A DNA stretch of 64,000 bases from an uncultured Sulfitobacter sp. (GTDB taxonomy: Bacteria; Pseudomonadota; Alphaproteobacteria; Rhodobacterales; Rhodobacteraceae). How positions within the stretch are numbered: position 1 is the first letter of the stretch; each line of letters opens with the position of its first letter. The stretch is taken from positions 434,001 to 498,000 of the forward strand of contig NZ_CANMQS010000004.1 of NCBI RefSeq assembly GCF_947500075.1. Reading direction: 5' to 3'. This document shows positions 1 through 7,519 of the stretch, one piece after another. Both the position numbers and the translations under genes were made by a program. The notes beneath the pieces are model-generated. The model saw only the letters and a program-made list of their open reading frames with translations, had not been told where the DNA came from and did not search any database.

Positions 1-1063
1 TTACGCGCCAGTCGTTTGCAAAGACGCCGATCTGTTCGGGCATGAAGGCGATGTGCTGTGTGCCCTCCGGCAGGGGTGTGCCTTCGGGCAGCACCGCGCA
101 GAGCGTGTTGCCCTCGAACCCGACGCGGACGATCCGGTGGCGGCCCACGTCTTCTACTTGCGTGACCTGCACGGGCAGGCCGCTGGCATCTGTGGTGAAG
201 GTGACAAATTCCGGCCGGATGCCGATCTGCGTGTGGCCTTCGGGCGATTTGTATCCGGCACCCAGGGGAATCTGATGGCTGCCGATGGTCGCCATGTTCC
301 CGTCGATCTTGGCATCCAGAAGGTTCATGCCCGGCGAGCCGATGAAATAGCCCACAAAGGTATGCTCAGGCCGTTCAAACAGCTCTTCCGGCGTGCCCAG
401 TTGCACCACACGGCCGTCGTGCATGACCACCACTTTGTCGGCAAAAGTCAGCGCCTCTGTCTGGTCGTGGGTGACGTAGATCATCGTGTGCCCGAACTCG
501 CGGTGCAGCTGCTTGAGTTGGGTGCGCAGCTCCCACTTCATGTGCGGGTCGATCACCGTCAGCGGCTCATCAAAGAGGATGGCATTCACATCCTCGCGCA
601 CCATGCCGCGTCCGAGGGAGATTTTCTGCTTTTCATCCGCCGTCAGCCCGCGCGCCTTGCGCGAAAGCTGGCTGTCCATGCCGATCATCTGAGCAATCTG
701 CTGCACACGGTCCTTGATGTAGCTGGCCTGCATCCCGCGGTTGCGCAGCGGAAAGGCCAGGTTATCGCGCACGGTCATCGTGTCGTAGACCACCGGAAAC
801 TGAAACACCTGCGCGATGTTACGCGCGGTGGTCGGCGCGTGGGTCATGTCCGCGCCGTCAAACAGGATCTGCCCGCGGGTGGGCTCCAGCAGGCCGGAGA
901 TGATGTTCAATAGCGTGGATTTGCCACAACCCGATGCGCCCAGCAGCGCATAGGCCCCGCCATCGTCCCAATCCAGATCAATGGTCTTGAGGGCAAAGTC
1001 GTCCTCCCCGCCCGGTTTGGGCAGGTAGCTGTGGGCAAGGTCTTTGAGTTCAATACGAGCCAT
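1..1063 (-). CDS. ABC transporter ATP-binding protein (UgpC/MalK type), degenerate signature; 3' end cut by window edge
   Basis: Cytoplasmic ATPase subunit of a carbohydrate or polyol ABC importer. The frame is open from the ATG at 1063 to the window edge (354 codons), so only a few residues should be missing. Walker A is GASGCGKST (residues 42-50), Walker B is AILFDEP (catalytic E166) and the H-loop is VTHDQ with H199. The signature that should be LSGGQ reads LTADEKQ at 140-146, so this subunit offers a defective signature to its partner. The C-terminal third is the usual MalK-like OB-fold regulatory region. It lies 7 bp downstream of a second ATPase with the reciprocal defect, so I infer that the two form a heterodimer. 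The arrangement recalls the paired ATPases of rhizobial glycerol (GlpST-type) importers; the substrate here is unproven. The TTA at positions 1-3 is out of frame and is not its stop. Confidence 0.9.
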   Translation of the reverse strand, partial: MARIELKDLAHSYLPKPGGEDDFALKTIDLDWDDGGAYALLGASGCGKSTLLNIISGLLEPTRGQILFDGADMTHAPTTARNIAQVFQFPVVYDTMTVRDNLAFPLRNRGMQASYIKDRVQQIAQMIGMDSQLSRKARGLTADEKQKISLGRGMVREDVNAILFDEPLTVIDPHMKWELRTQLKQLHREFGHTMIYVTHDQTEALTFADKVVVMHDGRVVQLGTPEELFERPEHTFVGYFIGSPGMNLLDAKIDGNMATIGSHQIPLGAGYKSPEGHTQIGIRPEFVTFTTDASGLPVQVTQVEDVGRHRIVRVGFEGNTLCAVLPEGTPLPEGTQHIAFMPEQIGVFANDWRV

Positions 1064-1070
1064 GGACGCC

Positions 1071-2156
1071 TCAGGCAGCGGCAGCATAGGCCGCAGGCAA
1101 TGCCAGCTGACCGTCTGCGTCAAAAAGATAGATGTGTTTCGGGTCGAGCCAGAGCGTGATGTCGCTGCCTGCCTCAAAGTCATGCACACCGTGGACCAGC
1201 GCGACCCATTTGTCGTCGCCGTGATGGAGGTGCAGGAAGGTTTCAGAGCCTGTGATCTCTGCAATGCCAAGGGTGCAGGTCAGCGCCATGGATTGGTCGG
1301 ATTCAGCGTTCAGGTTCAGGTGGTTGGGCCGGAAGCCTGCGCGATAGTCCCCGTCTGCCAGATCAGCAAACGCCCCGCCCACGGGGGCAGAGGTGCCATC
1401 CGCCATGATCAGCTGCCCGCCCTCCTTGCGGCAAGGCGTGAAGTTCATCGGCGGATCGGAATAGACACGCGCGGTGGTGGCGTCCTTGGGGTGGCGGTAG
1501 ACATCTGTCGCGGGGCCAAATTGGGTGATGCGCCCTTCGAACAGGGTTGCGGTATTGCCACCCAGCAGCAGTGCCTCTTCAGGTTCTGTTGTGGCATAGA
1601 CAAAGATCGCGCCACTGTCGCGGAAGATGCGCGGAATTTCAGCGCGCAGTTCCTCGCGCAGTTTGTAATCAAGGTTCGCCAGCGGCTCATCCAGCAGCAC
1701 CAGATCGCTTTCCTTGACCAAGGCACGGGCCAGCGCGCAGCGTTGCTGCTGCCCGCCGGACAGTTCCAGCGGCTTGCGGTCGAGCATTTCCGTGAGGCGC
1801 AGCATCTCTGCTGATTTGCGCACGGCGGCGTCAATCTCTGCCTTGCTCTTGCCCATCAGTTTCAGCGGAGAGGCGATGTTATCAAAGACGGTCATCGACG
1901 GGTAGTTGATGAACTGCTGATAGACCATCGCCACCTTGCGGTCCTGTACCCGCATACCAGTGACGTCCTTGCCATGGGCCAGCACTTGCCCGGTGGTGGG
2001 CTTGTCCAGGCCTGCCATCAGCCGCATCAGCGTGGTCTTGCCCGCCAGCGTTGGACCCAACAGCACGTTCATCGTGCCCGGTTCCAGCTTCAGATCGGTG
2101 TTGTAGATATGCGTGCGTCCGCGCACCTTCATGGAGACATCGCGCAGTTCAAGCAT
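1071..2156 (-). CDS. ABC transporter ATP-binding protein (UgpC/MalK type), H-loop histidine missing
   Basis: 361-aa cytoplasmic ATPase of the same importer. Walker A is GPTLAGKT (34-41), the Q-loop is VYQQF, the signature is a canonical LSGGQ (132-136) and Walker B is LVLLDEP with E157. The switch histidine expected in a VTHD motif is replaced: the sequence reads VYATTEP, with T190 in the His position. In a heterodimer with the downstream ATPase, its intact LSGGQ would face the partner's intact Walker A/B/His. Its own nucleotide site would lack both the switch His and an opposing signature. The start codon overlaps the end of the upstream kinase gene by 8 bp, which indicates translational coupling. 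The matching permeases are probably the pair at 12333-13984. Confidence 0.92.
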   Translation of the reverse strand: MLELRDVSMKVRGRTHIYNTDLKLEPGTMNVLLGPTLAGKTTLMRLMAGLDKPTTGQVLAHGKDVTGMRVQDRKVAMVYQQFINYPSMTVFDNIASPLKLMGKSKAEIDAAVRKSAEMLRLTEMLDRKPLELSGGQQQRCALARALVKESDLVLLDEPLANLDYKLREELRAEIPRIFRDSGAIFVYATTEPEEALLLGGNTATLFEGRITQFGPATDVYRHPKDATTARVYSDPPMNFTPCRKEGGQLIMADGTSAPVGGAFADLADGDYRAGFRPNHLNLNAESDQSMALTCTLGIAEITGSETFLHLHHGDDKWVALVHGVHDFEAGSDITLWLDPKHIYLFDADGQLALPAAYAAAA

Positions 2157-3696
2157 GGTCCATCTCCAGTTCGGGGGCAGGGGCGGTGTCTTGGGTGGCG
2201 ATCATGGCTGATGCCATCGCGTCGCGCAGGGCAGCGTAGCGGGGGTATTTGGCCAGATGGACCGCGCCGCGCTCTGCGTTGGTGTCGTGGCGGCGGGCGA
2301 TGCCGCCCATGCCAGTCACGGCATCTGACAGCGTGTCAAACGCGCCCACACCGGAGGCCGCACACATCGCGGTCCCAAGCGCGCCAAACTCTGAACCCCT
2401 GGGCACTTCAATCGGCAATCCCAGAATGTCGGCAAACATCTCCGTCCAGAGCGGGCTTTGCGTGGCACCACCCGTCATGCGGATGACTTCGGGCCGTGCG
2501 GCGTCTTTGCCCGTCAGGGCGATGTCCAGATCAGCCTTGTGTGAGAATACGATACCCTCGAACACCGCGAGCAGGGTCTTGTCGAGATCGGTGCGCGCGC
2601 TCATCCCGACCAGTCCTGCGGGGGCGCCTTCCGGACCGCCAAAAAGGTAGGGGAAGAACATCGCATTGGTGTGCTGCCCCCTGGCCCGCGCGACGGCGGC
2701 GTTGACCGTGTCGTAAATGTTGTCCATGCCTTCCAGCGTGTCGTCGTGCAGCAGCAGCGTTTTCACGACCCATTCAAGGTTGGACGCCGAGGTGGGGGAG
2801 CCCTGCACCGCCAGCCAACCGCCCAGCGGATAGGCGAATTGCAGCATCGGGACCGCGTCCATCTTGGGGGCTTGATCATGCAGGGTTGCCGCGATGGAAA
2901 ACGTGCCCGCGACCATGCTCATCTGATCAGGCCGGGTGACCATAGACGCCATCGCGGAAGCCGACATATCAACCGTGCCGCGTACCACGGGCGTGCCTTG
3001 CTTGAGGCCGGTCAGGGCGGCAGCCTCGGCGGTGACATACCCTGCGACGTCGTCCGAGGGGCCAATGTCAGGCAGTTTGGGCATCATCTGTTCCAGCCCC
3101 AAAAGGCGCAACATGTCTTCTGAATAGGAGCCCTTGGCCACGTCGATCAGCGCCGCAGAACCTGCATCGGTAAAATCGGTGGAGCGGTCACCACAAAGCT
3201 GCGCGCGCAGGTAGTCCTTGCAGAACGTGATGGTCTGCGTCTTCGCCATCACCTCAGGCTCATTGTCCTGAAGCCACGCGATCAATGCAGCGCTTTGCCC
3301 CGGCCATGGCACCTGGTTCACGAGCATTGCGAGTTCCTGAGCACGGCCATCCACCGCCCATTGCCCCACCATCTCCGCAGCGCGCCCGTCGGTGGATACG
3401 ATACCCGGCCGGGTGGGGTTGTTGTCACTGTCCAGAAGGTACAATCCACTGCCATATCCCGATACGCTGATCGCCAGAACATCCCCCGGATCGGTGCCGG
3501 AGTGTTGCAGAACGGTGGAGATCGCTTCGGCAGCCGCGCGCCACATGGCATCGGGGTCGCGTTCGGTCCAGCCGAGGGTGGGAAAGTATGTCACGTTGCG
3601 GCTGCGGGCGCAGGCTTTCTCGGCCCCGGTGAGGTCGAAAAGTGCGGCCTTTGTCATTGTGCCACCGGCATCAATGCCGATCACGCACTCTCCCAT
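2149..3696 (-). CDS. FGGY-family carbohydrate/polyol kinase
   Basis: 515-aa sugar or polyol kinase of the ASKHA fold. The N-terminal phosphate-1 motif GIDAGGTMTKAA and the C-terminal RMTGGATQSPLW adenosine-motif region are visible. FGGY kinases use ATP to phosphorylate a terminal hydroxyl of sugars or polyols such as xylulose, ribitol, glycerol and erythritol. The start at 3696 is preferred over an upstream in-frame start because a strong GGAGGA site lies 4-5 nt before it. It is the first gene of the leftward operon with two ABC ATPases and is divergent from a GlpD-type dehydrogenase, so it probably phosphorylates the imported polyol. The substrate cannot be assigned from sequence alone. The second FGGY kinase at 7516 is clearly a different paralogue. 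Confidence 0.88.
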   Translation of the reverse strand: MGECVIGIDAGGTMTKAALFDLTGAEKACARSRNVTYFPTLGWTERDPDAMWRAAAEAISTVLQHSGTDPGDVLAISVSGYGSGLYLLDSDNNPTRPGIVSTDGRAAEMVGQWAVDGRAQELAMLVNQVPWPGQSAALIAWLQDNEPEVMAKTQTITFCKDYLRAQLCGDRSTDFTDAGSAALIDVAKGSYSEDMLRLLGLEQMMPKLPDIGPSDDVAGYVTAEAAALTGLKQGTPVVRGTVDMSASAMASMVTRPDQMSMVAGTFSIAATLHDQAPKMDAVPMLQFAYPLGGWLAVQGSPTSASNLEWVVKTLLLHDDTLEGMDNIYDTVNAAVARARGQHTNAMFFPYLFGGPEGAPAGLVGMSARTDLDKTLLAVFEGIVFSHKADLDIALTGKDAARPEVIRMTGGATQSPLWTEMFADILGLPIEVPRGSEFGALGTAMCAASGVGAFDTLSDAVTGMGGIARRHDTNAERGAVHLAKYPRYAALRDAMASAMIATQDTAPAPELEMDHA

Positions 3697-3736
3697 GGCT
3701 TCCTCCCCCCGTTGTTGAGTCGCAAAGCGGCCCACA

Positions 3737-3752
3737 ACTTGTCATTACGAGT
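3737..3752. promoter_or_regulatory. Candidate GntR/UTRA operator, copy 1
   Basis: The 16-mer ACTTGTCATTACGAGT is an imperfect palindrome located 41 bp upstream of the kinase start (3696). It has a near-identical copy at 3855. Its frame (ACT.GT....AC.AGT) fits the palindromes described for UTRA-type GntR repressors such as NagR and DasR. A repressor of that class is encoded in the adjacent operon at 5637. The function is inferred. Confidence 0.55.
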
Positions 3753-3854
3753 GAGCGTAAGGAACTGCGACAACATGTCAAGCAACAGAATCGGGCCCTT
3801 GGAAATAAAGCATTTGCGCTGCGGCGCGGCATAACATTCTCTTGCCGTTAGACA

Positions 3855-3870
3855 ACTTATCATTACAAGT
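3855..3870. promoter_or_regulatory. Candidate GntR/UTRA operator, copy 2
   Basis: The 16-mer ACTTATCATTACAAGT matches the copy at 3737 at 14 of 16 positions and lies 70 bp upstream of the GlpD-like gene (3940). Two copies 118 bp apart, one in front of each divergent operon, suggest coordinated repression of both by the GntR protein at 5637. Confidence 0.55.
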
Positions 3871-3939
3871 AGAGAGGCCTCAGCCGGGCAGGTCAGGCGC
3901 TGCGTTCTGATCTGTCCGGCTGGTCAAAAGGAAGGTGGG

Positions 3940-5640
3940 ATGCGTACTAGGTCTGAGCTGCTGACACGCCTGCGGGCGCGTGGCGCACCCGATATTGTGA
4001 TCATCGGTGGCGGCATAAACGGGGTTGGGATCTACCGGGATCTGGCTGCTCAAGGCATTCCTGCGCTACTGGTTGATGCGGGTGATTTTTCCTCCGGCAC
4101 CAGTGCAGCGCCCTCACGATTGATCCACGGCGGGCTGCGGTATCTTGAAACCGGAGAGACCGCGCTGGTGCGGGAATCGTTGCTGGAACGCGACCGATTG
4201 CTGCACAACGCGCGCCACATGGTTTACCCGCAACCGGTGTGGATTCCCTTGAAAAGCTACCTTGCCGGGTCGTTTGATGCAGCTTTGCGGTTCTTCAAGC
4301 TGAAGAAGACGCCGGGGCGAAAAGGGGCTTTGCCCGTCGCGCTCGGGCTGCGCTTTTACGATATCTTCGGGCGCAAAACGCGGGTGATGCCAAAGCACCG
4401 GATCATCTCTGCCGCAAAGGCGCGGGCGGCCATGCCAAGCCTTGCACCCGATGTCATCATGGTGGGGGAGTTCCATGACGCCCGGATCAGTCATCCCGAA
4501 CGGCTGGTGCTGGAGCTGATCGCCGACGCGGAGGCGGACTGCCCGGATGCCATGGCGTTGCCCTATCTTGCAGCCGGTAAGCAATCGGGCGGCACGTTGA
4601 CCCTGACCGACCGGGAGCGGGGAGAAGAGATCACCGTCACGCCGAAGATCGTCGTAAATGCTGCGGGTGCATGGGTCGATCAGGTGCAATCCGGCCTTGG
4701 CTTTTCCGGCAGGCTCATGGGGGGCACGCGGGGCACGCATTTGGTCATCGGCAATCCTGCCCTTCTGGCGGAACTCAAGGGCCGGATGCTGTACTTTGAG
4801 ACGAAGGATTTCCGCGCCTGTCTGGCCCTGCCGCTGGATGCAGACCACGTTTATGTCGGCACCACGGATATTCGCACGGATGATCCCGATGACACGCGAT
4901 ACACGGAAGCTGAGGTCGACTACATCTTTGATGTCCTGCGGCCTGTTTTGCCCAAGGTTCTGTGGCGGCGGGAAGATGTCGTCTTTGTCATGGCGGGCAT
5001 TCGGCCGTTGCCGTTTCAGGACAACAAGGTGGGGGCCGCAGGTGCGATCAGCCGCGATCACCGGATTGACCATTTTGCCCGGACAACAGATCGCCCGTTT
5101 GAGACCTTCACGCTGGTCGGGGGGAAATGGACCACCTACCGGGCGCTGGCGGAAGAAGCGGTGGATGATGTGCTCAAACATCTGGGTAAGCCGCGTGTCA
5201 AAGGCACAGGGGATACTCCTATAGGCGGGGCAAAAGACCTGCCCACACCCCCTTCAAAACGTGCGGAATGGACAAGGGCGCTGGCCGCGGAAACGGGCGT
5301 TAGTCCGGCGCGCTGCGGTGATCTGGTTGCGCGCTATGGCAGCGGCGCGCAGGCTTTTGCAAAAGCTGAAGCAGGCGACAACCGCCGGTTTGAGGCGCTG
5401 GACGGGTATACCCCGGCGGAGATCGGTCTGATCTGCCAAACCGAACGGGTGTCGCGTCTTGAGGATATCGTTTTGCGGCGGACCCTGATGGGGTTCGAGG
5501 GCCGCACCAGCCGCGCCGCTCTGGAAGACGTCGCGGCCGTCGCCGCAGATGCGTTGAAATGGTCTGACGACAGGCGCGACAGTGAGGTGCAAAGCGTCAT
5601 CTCCACCCTGAAGGACACACATATGGTGCCGGGGCTATGA
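3940..5640 (+). CDS. GlpD-family FAD-dependent polyol-phosphate (glycerol-3-phosphate-like) dehydrogenase
   Basis: 566-aa flavoprotein. The FAD-binding motif IIGGGINGVG lies at residues 21-30, followed by the GlpD-typical SRLIHGGLRYLE and, later, GIRPLP and GGKWTTYR. The C-terminal GlpD helical domain is present. The family oxidises glycerol-3-phosphate, or related polyol phosphates such as erythritol phosphate in EryB, at the membrane and passes electrons to quinone. The start follows an AAGGAAGG site. The GntR regulator overlaps its stop codon (ATGA). It is one of two GlpD-family genes in the locus and differs clearly from the one at 10826, so it may act on another polyol phosphate than glycerol-3-phosphate. 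Confidence 0.87.
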   Translation: MRTRSELLTRLRARGAPDIVIIGGGINGVGIYRDLAAQGIPALLVDAGDFSSGTSAAPSRLIHGGLRYLETGETALVRESLLERDRLLHNARHMVYPQPVWIPLKSYLAGSFDAALRFFKLKKTPGRKGALPVALGLRFYDIFGRKTRVMPKHRIISAAKARAAMPSLAPDVIMVGEFHDARISHPERLVLELIADAEADCPDAMALPYLAAGKQSGGTLTLTDRERGEEITVTPKIVVNAAGAWVDQVQSGLGFSGRLMGGTRGTHLVIGNPALLAELKGRMLYFETKDFRACLALPLDADHVYVGTTDIRTDDPDDTRYTEAEVDYIFDVLRPVLPKVLWRREDVVFVMAGIRPLPFQDNKVGAAGAISRDHRIDHFARTTDRPFETFTLVGGKWTTYRALAEEAVDDVLKHLGKPRVKGTGDTPIGGAKDLPTPPSKRAEWTRALAAETGVSPARCGDLVARYGSGAQAFAKAEAGDNRRFEALDGYTPAEIGLICQTERVSRLEDIVLRRTLMGFEGRTSRAALEDVAAVAADALKWSDDRRDSEVQSVISTLKDTHMVPGL

Positions 5641-6443
5641 AACCACCAGCCACTCCAGACGAGCCGGTCGCGGACAAGCACGAGGTCAACGAAGGGGCCG
5701 CGCCACACAGGATGGACCGCACAGGTGCCGTGCCGCTCTGGCTTCAGGTCAAACAGTACCTGTCCGCGATGATCCGGGACAAAGGGCTTGCCGACCACGA
5801 TCGCCTGCCATCCGAGGCAACGCTGTGCAAGCAATTCGGCGTCTCCCGCACGGTGGTGCGCGAAGCGCTCGCGCAGATGGTCAACGAAGAACTGATCTAT
5901 CGCCATCAGGGCAAGGGCGCGTTTGTGCGTGGACGTCGCGAAGTTCAGAGCTTTGTCGGGTCCACCGTGGGGTTCAGCGGCGAATTGGCGGAGAAAAGGC
6001 ATGATGTCACACGGCGCATCCTGCGCCAGCAGGTGATCCTGCCCACCCACCGGATGCAACGGTTTCTGAAGATCGGCTCAAGCGAGCCGGTGGTGATCAT
6101 CGACCGCGTGCTCAGCGTGGATGGTGCGCCGCGCGCGATTGTGCGCTGGGCGATGCTGGAGCGGATGGTGCCGGGTCTGGTGGGGCTGCGGATGAGCAAT
6201 CGGTCGCTCTATGATACGATCTCCCGCCAGTATGGCATCCGGCTGGTGCAGGCGGAGCGCTGGATTGAGGCGGTGTCACTGTCGGCCGAAGATGCCGAAT
6301 TGCTGGGCGTGGAGGAGGGCAAGGCCGCGCTTTGTATCGAGTCGGTGGGGTCGAACGACACGCAGATCCCCATCGAATATTATCAGGCGCATTACCTCAG
6401 TGACCGGGCGCGTCTGCGGTTCGTGGTGTCCAACTCGTCCTGA
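5637..6443 (+). CDS. GntR-family transcriptional regulator, HutC/UTRA subfamily
   Basis: 268-aa repressor-type regulator. A winged helix spans about residues 30-95, including the recognition region KQFGVSRTVVREALAQMV. A UTRA ligand-binding domain occupies about 105-265; that fold senses small sugar or sugar-phosphate effectors. The ATG overlaps the stop of the GlpD-like gene by 4 bp. Two palindromes of the expected type (3737 and 3855) flank the divergent promoter just upstream, so I infer autoregulation and control of both operons with a polyol or its phosphate as inducer. Confidence 0.88.
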   Translation: MKPPATPDEPVADKHEVNEGAAPHRMDRTGAVPLWLQVKQYLSAMIRDKGLADHDRLPSEATLCKQFGVSRTVVREALAQMVNEELIYRHQGKGAFVRGRREVQSFVGSTVGFSGELAEKRHDVTRRILRQQVILPTHRMQRFLKIGSSEPVVIIDRVLSVDGAPRAIVRWAMLERMVPGLVGLRMSNRSLYDTISRQYGIRLVQAERWIEAVSLSAEDAELLGVEEGKAALCIESVGSNDTQIPIEYYQAHYLSDRARLRFVVSNSS

Positions 6444-6450
6444 TGGGTTG

Positions 6451-6479
6451 TTGACAGAACCTCCAAATTGAAAAATAAT
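6451..6479 (+). promoter_or_regulatory. Sigma70-type promoter for the SorC-kinase operon
   Basis: A consensus -35 hexamer TTGACA (6451-6456) is separated by exactly 17 bp from AATAAT (6474-6479), one base from TATAAT. It sits between the GntR stop and the SorC-family start (6542). This suggests that the second half of the polyol operon has its own promoter. Confidence 0.6.
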
Positions 6480-6486
6480 CCATTGG

Positions 6487-6500
6487 TGAAATTTATTTCA
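6487..6500. promoter_or_regulatory. Candidate operator (TGAAAT-TT-ATTTCA)
   Basis: A palindrome with perfect 6-bp arms lies just downstream of the promoter at 6451-6479. It is nested in a larger inverted pair, ATTGAAA (6467-6473) and TTTCAAT (6496-6502). The position over the transcription start fits repression, plausibly by the SorC-family regulator encoded immediately downstream. The binding protein is inferred. Confidence 0.45.
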
Positions 6501-6541
6501 ATCCCGCCAATCAGAGCGGTTGAGTGTCGGGTGGGGGAGCG

Positions 6542-7519
6542 ATGTCTCAGGCCAGTGTCAAGCAGAACAGAGCGGAGGATGCCGACATTGTCGCACGTGC
6601 CGCCTGGATGCACTTTGTTGGTGGGTTGACCCAGAACGAAGTTGCAAAGCGTCTTGGCGTGCCGACCACGCGCGCCCATCGTCACATCGCCCGCGCACAG
6701 ACGCTGGGCATGGTGCGGATCACCGTGGATGTCGCGGAAACCGGTTGCCTTGCTCTTGAGAGCCGTCTGGCAGAACGGTTCAATCTGTCGACCTGCCGCG
6801 TTGCAATGGACATACCGGGGCAGGAGGCCTTGCCGCTGCGCGCATTGGCGTCTGCCGGGTCAGACTGGTTTGCCAAGGTGCTTGACCGGGGCGCGCATCA
6901 GGTCATTGGCATCGGTCAGGGGCGGACGCTGGCTGCGACGGTGGATGCTTTGGCTGATCGGGAGCGGGCAACCCGCACCAGTTTCGTGTCGCTGCTTGGC
7001 GGGCTGACCCGGTCCTTCGCGGCGGCCCCCTACGACGTGATACATATGCTGTCCCAACGCACGGGCGCGGATGCCTGGCTGATGCCGGTGCCGCTCTATG
7101 TGGACAGTGAGGCAGACCGCACCGTGATGATGTCCCAGACCATGCTGCGGGAGATTTCAGAGCGGATGGCGCAGGCCACCCTTGCGGTTGTCGGCATCGG
7201 CGATCTGGAAAGCGGCTATGGCGCGATATCCGCGATGGAGGATGGGGCCGCGGCTTGCAAAACGCTTGCCGAAGCGGGGGCCGTCGCCGAAGTGCTGGGG
7301 CAGTTCCTGCAAGCCGATGGCCGCCCGGTTGAGACGCCGTTTGATCGTCGGGTCATGGCGCATCCGTTGAGCGCGCTGCGCGGCAGGGAGGTGGTGGCAA
7401 TTGCCGGCGGGACGTCCAAGCACCAAGCCATCCGGGGCGCGCTGCGCAGTGGTCTGCTGACCGGGCTGATCACGGATGAAGCCACAGCAAGAGCGCTGGA
7501 TGAGGATGCAGCGGGATGA
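6542..7519 (+). CDS. SorC/DeoR-family sugar-binding transcriptional regulator (EryD-like)
   Basis: 325-aa regulator. The N-terminal helix-turn-helix lies at about residues 20-55 (GLTQNEVAKRLGV then TRAHRHIARA). A long C-terminal sugar-phosphate-binding domain related to phosphosugar isomerases contains GIGQGRTL and SLLGGLTRS. The family includes SorC, LsrR and EryD, the repressor of erythritol catabolism in rhizobia and Brucella. The start at 6542 was chosen for the GGGGGAG site 2-8 nt before it rather than the in-frame GTG at 6524. It overlaps the following kinase gene by 4 bp (ATGA) and probably senses the phosphorylated product of that kinase. Confidence 0.88.
   Translation: MSQASVKQNRAEDADIVARAAWMHFVGGLTQNEVAKRLGVPTTRAHRHIARAQTLGMVRITVDVAETGCLALESRLAERFNLSTCRVAMDIPGQEALPLRALASAGSDWFAKVLDRGAHQVIGIGQGRTLAATVDALADRERATRTSFVSLLGGLTRSFAAAPYDVIHMLSQRTGADAWLMPVPLYVDSEADRTVMMSQTMLREISERMAQATLAVVGIGDLESGYGAISAMEDGAAACKTLAEAGAVAEVLGQFLQADGRPVETPFDRRVMAHPLSALRGREVVAIAGGTSKHQAIRGALRSGLLTGLITDEATARALDEDAAG

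Noticed and set aside
1-3. TTA at the left edge as stop of the leftmost ATPase
   Set aside because: Codons of this gene fall on positions 2-4, 5-7 and so on; the TTA is out of frame, so the gene continues beyond the window.
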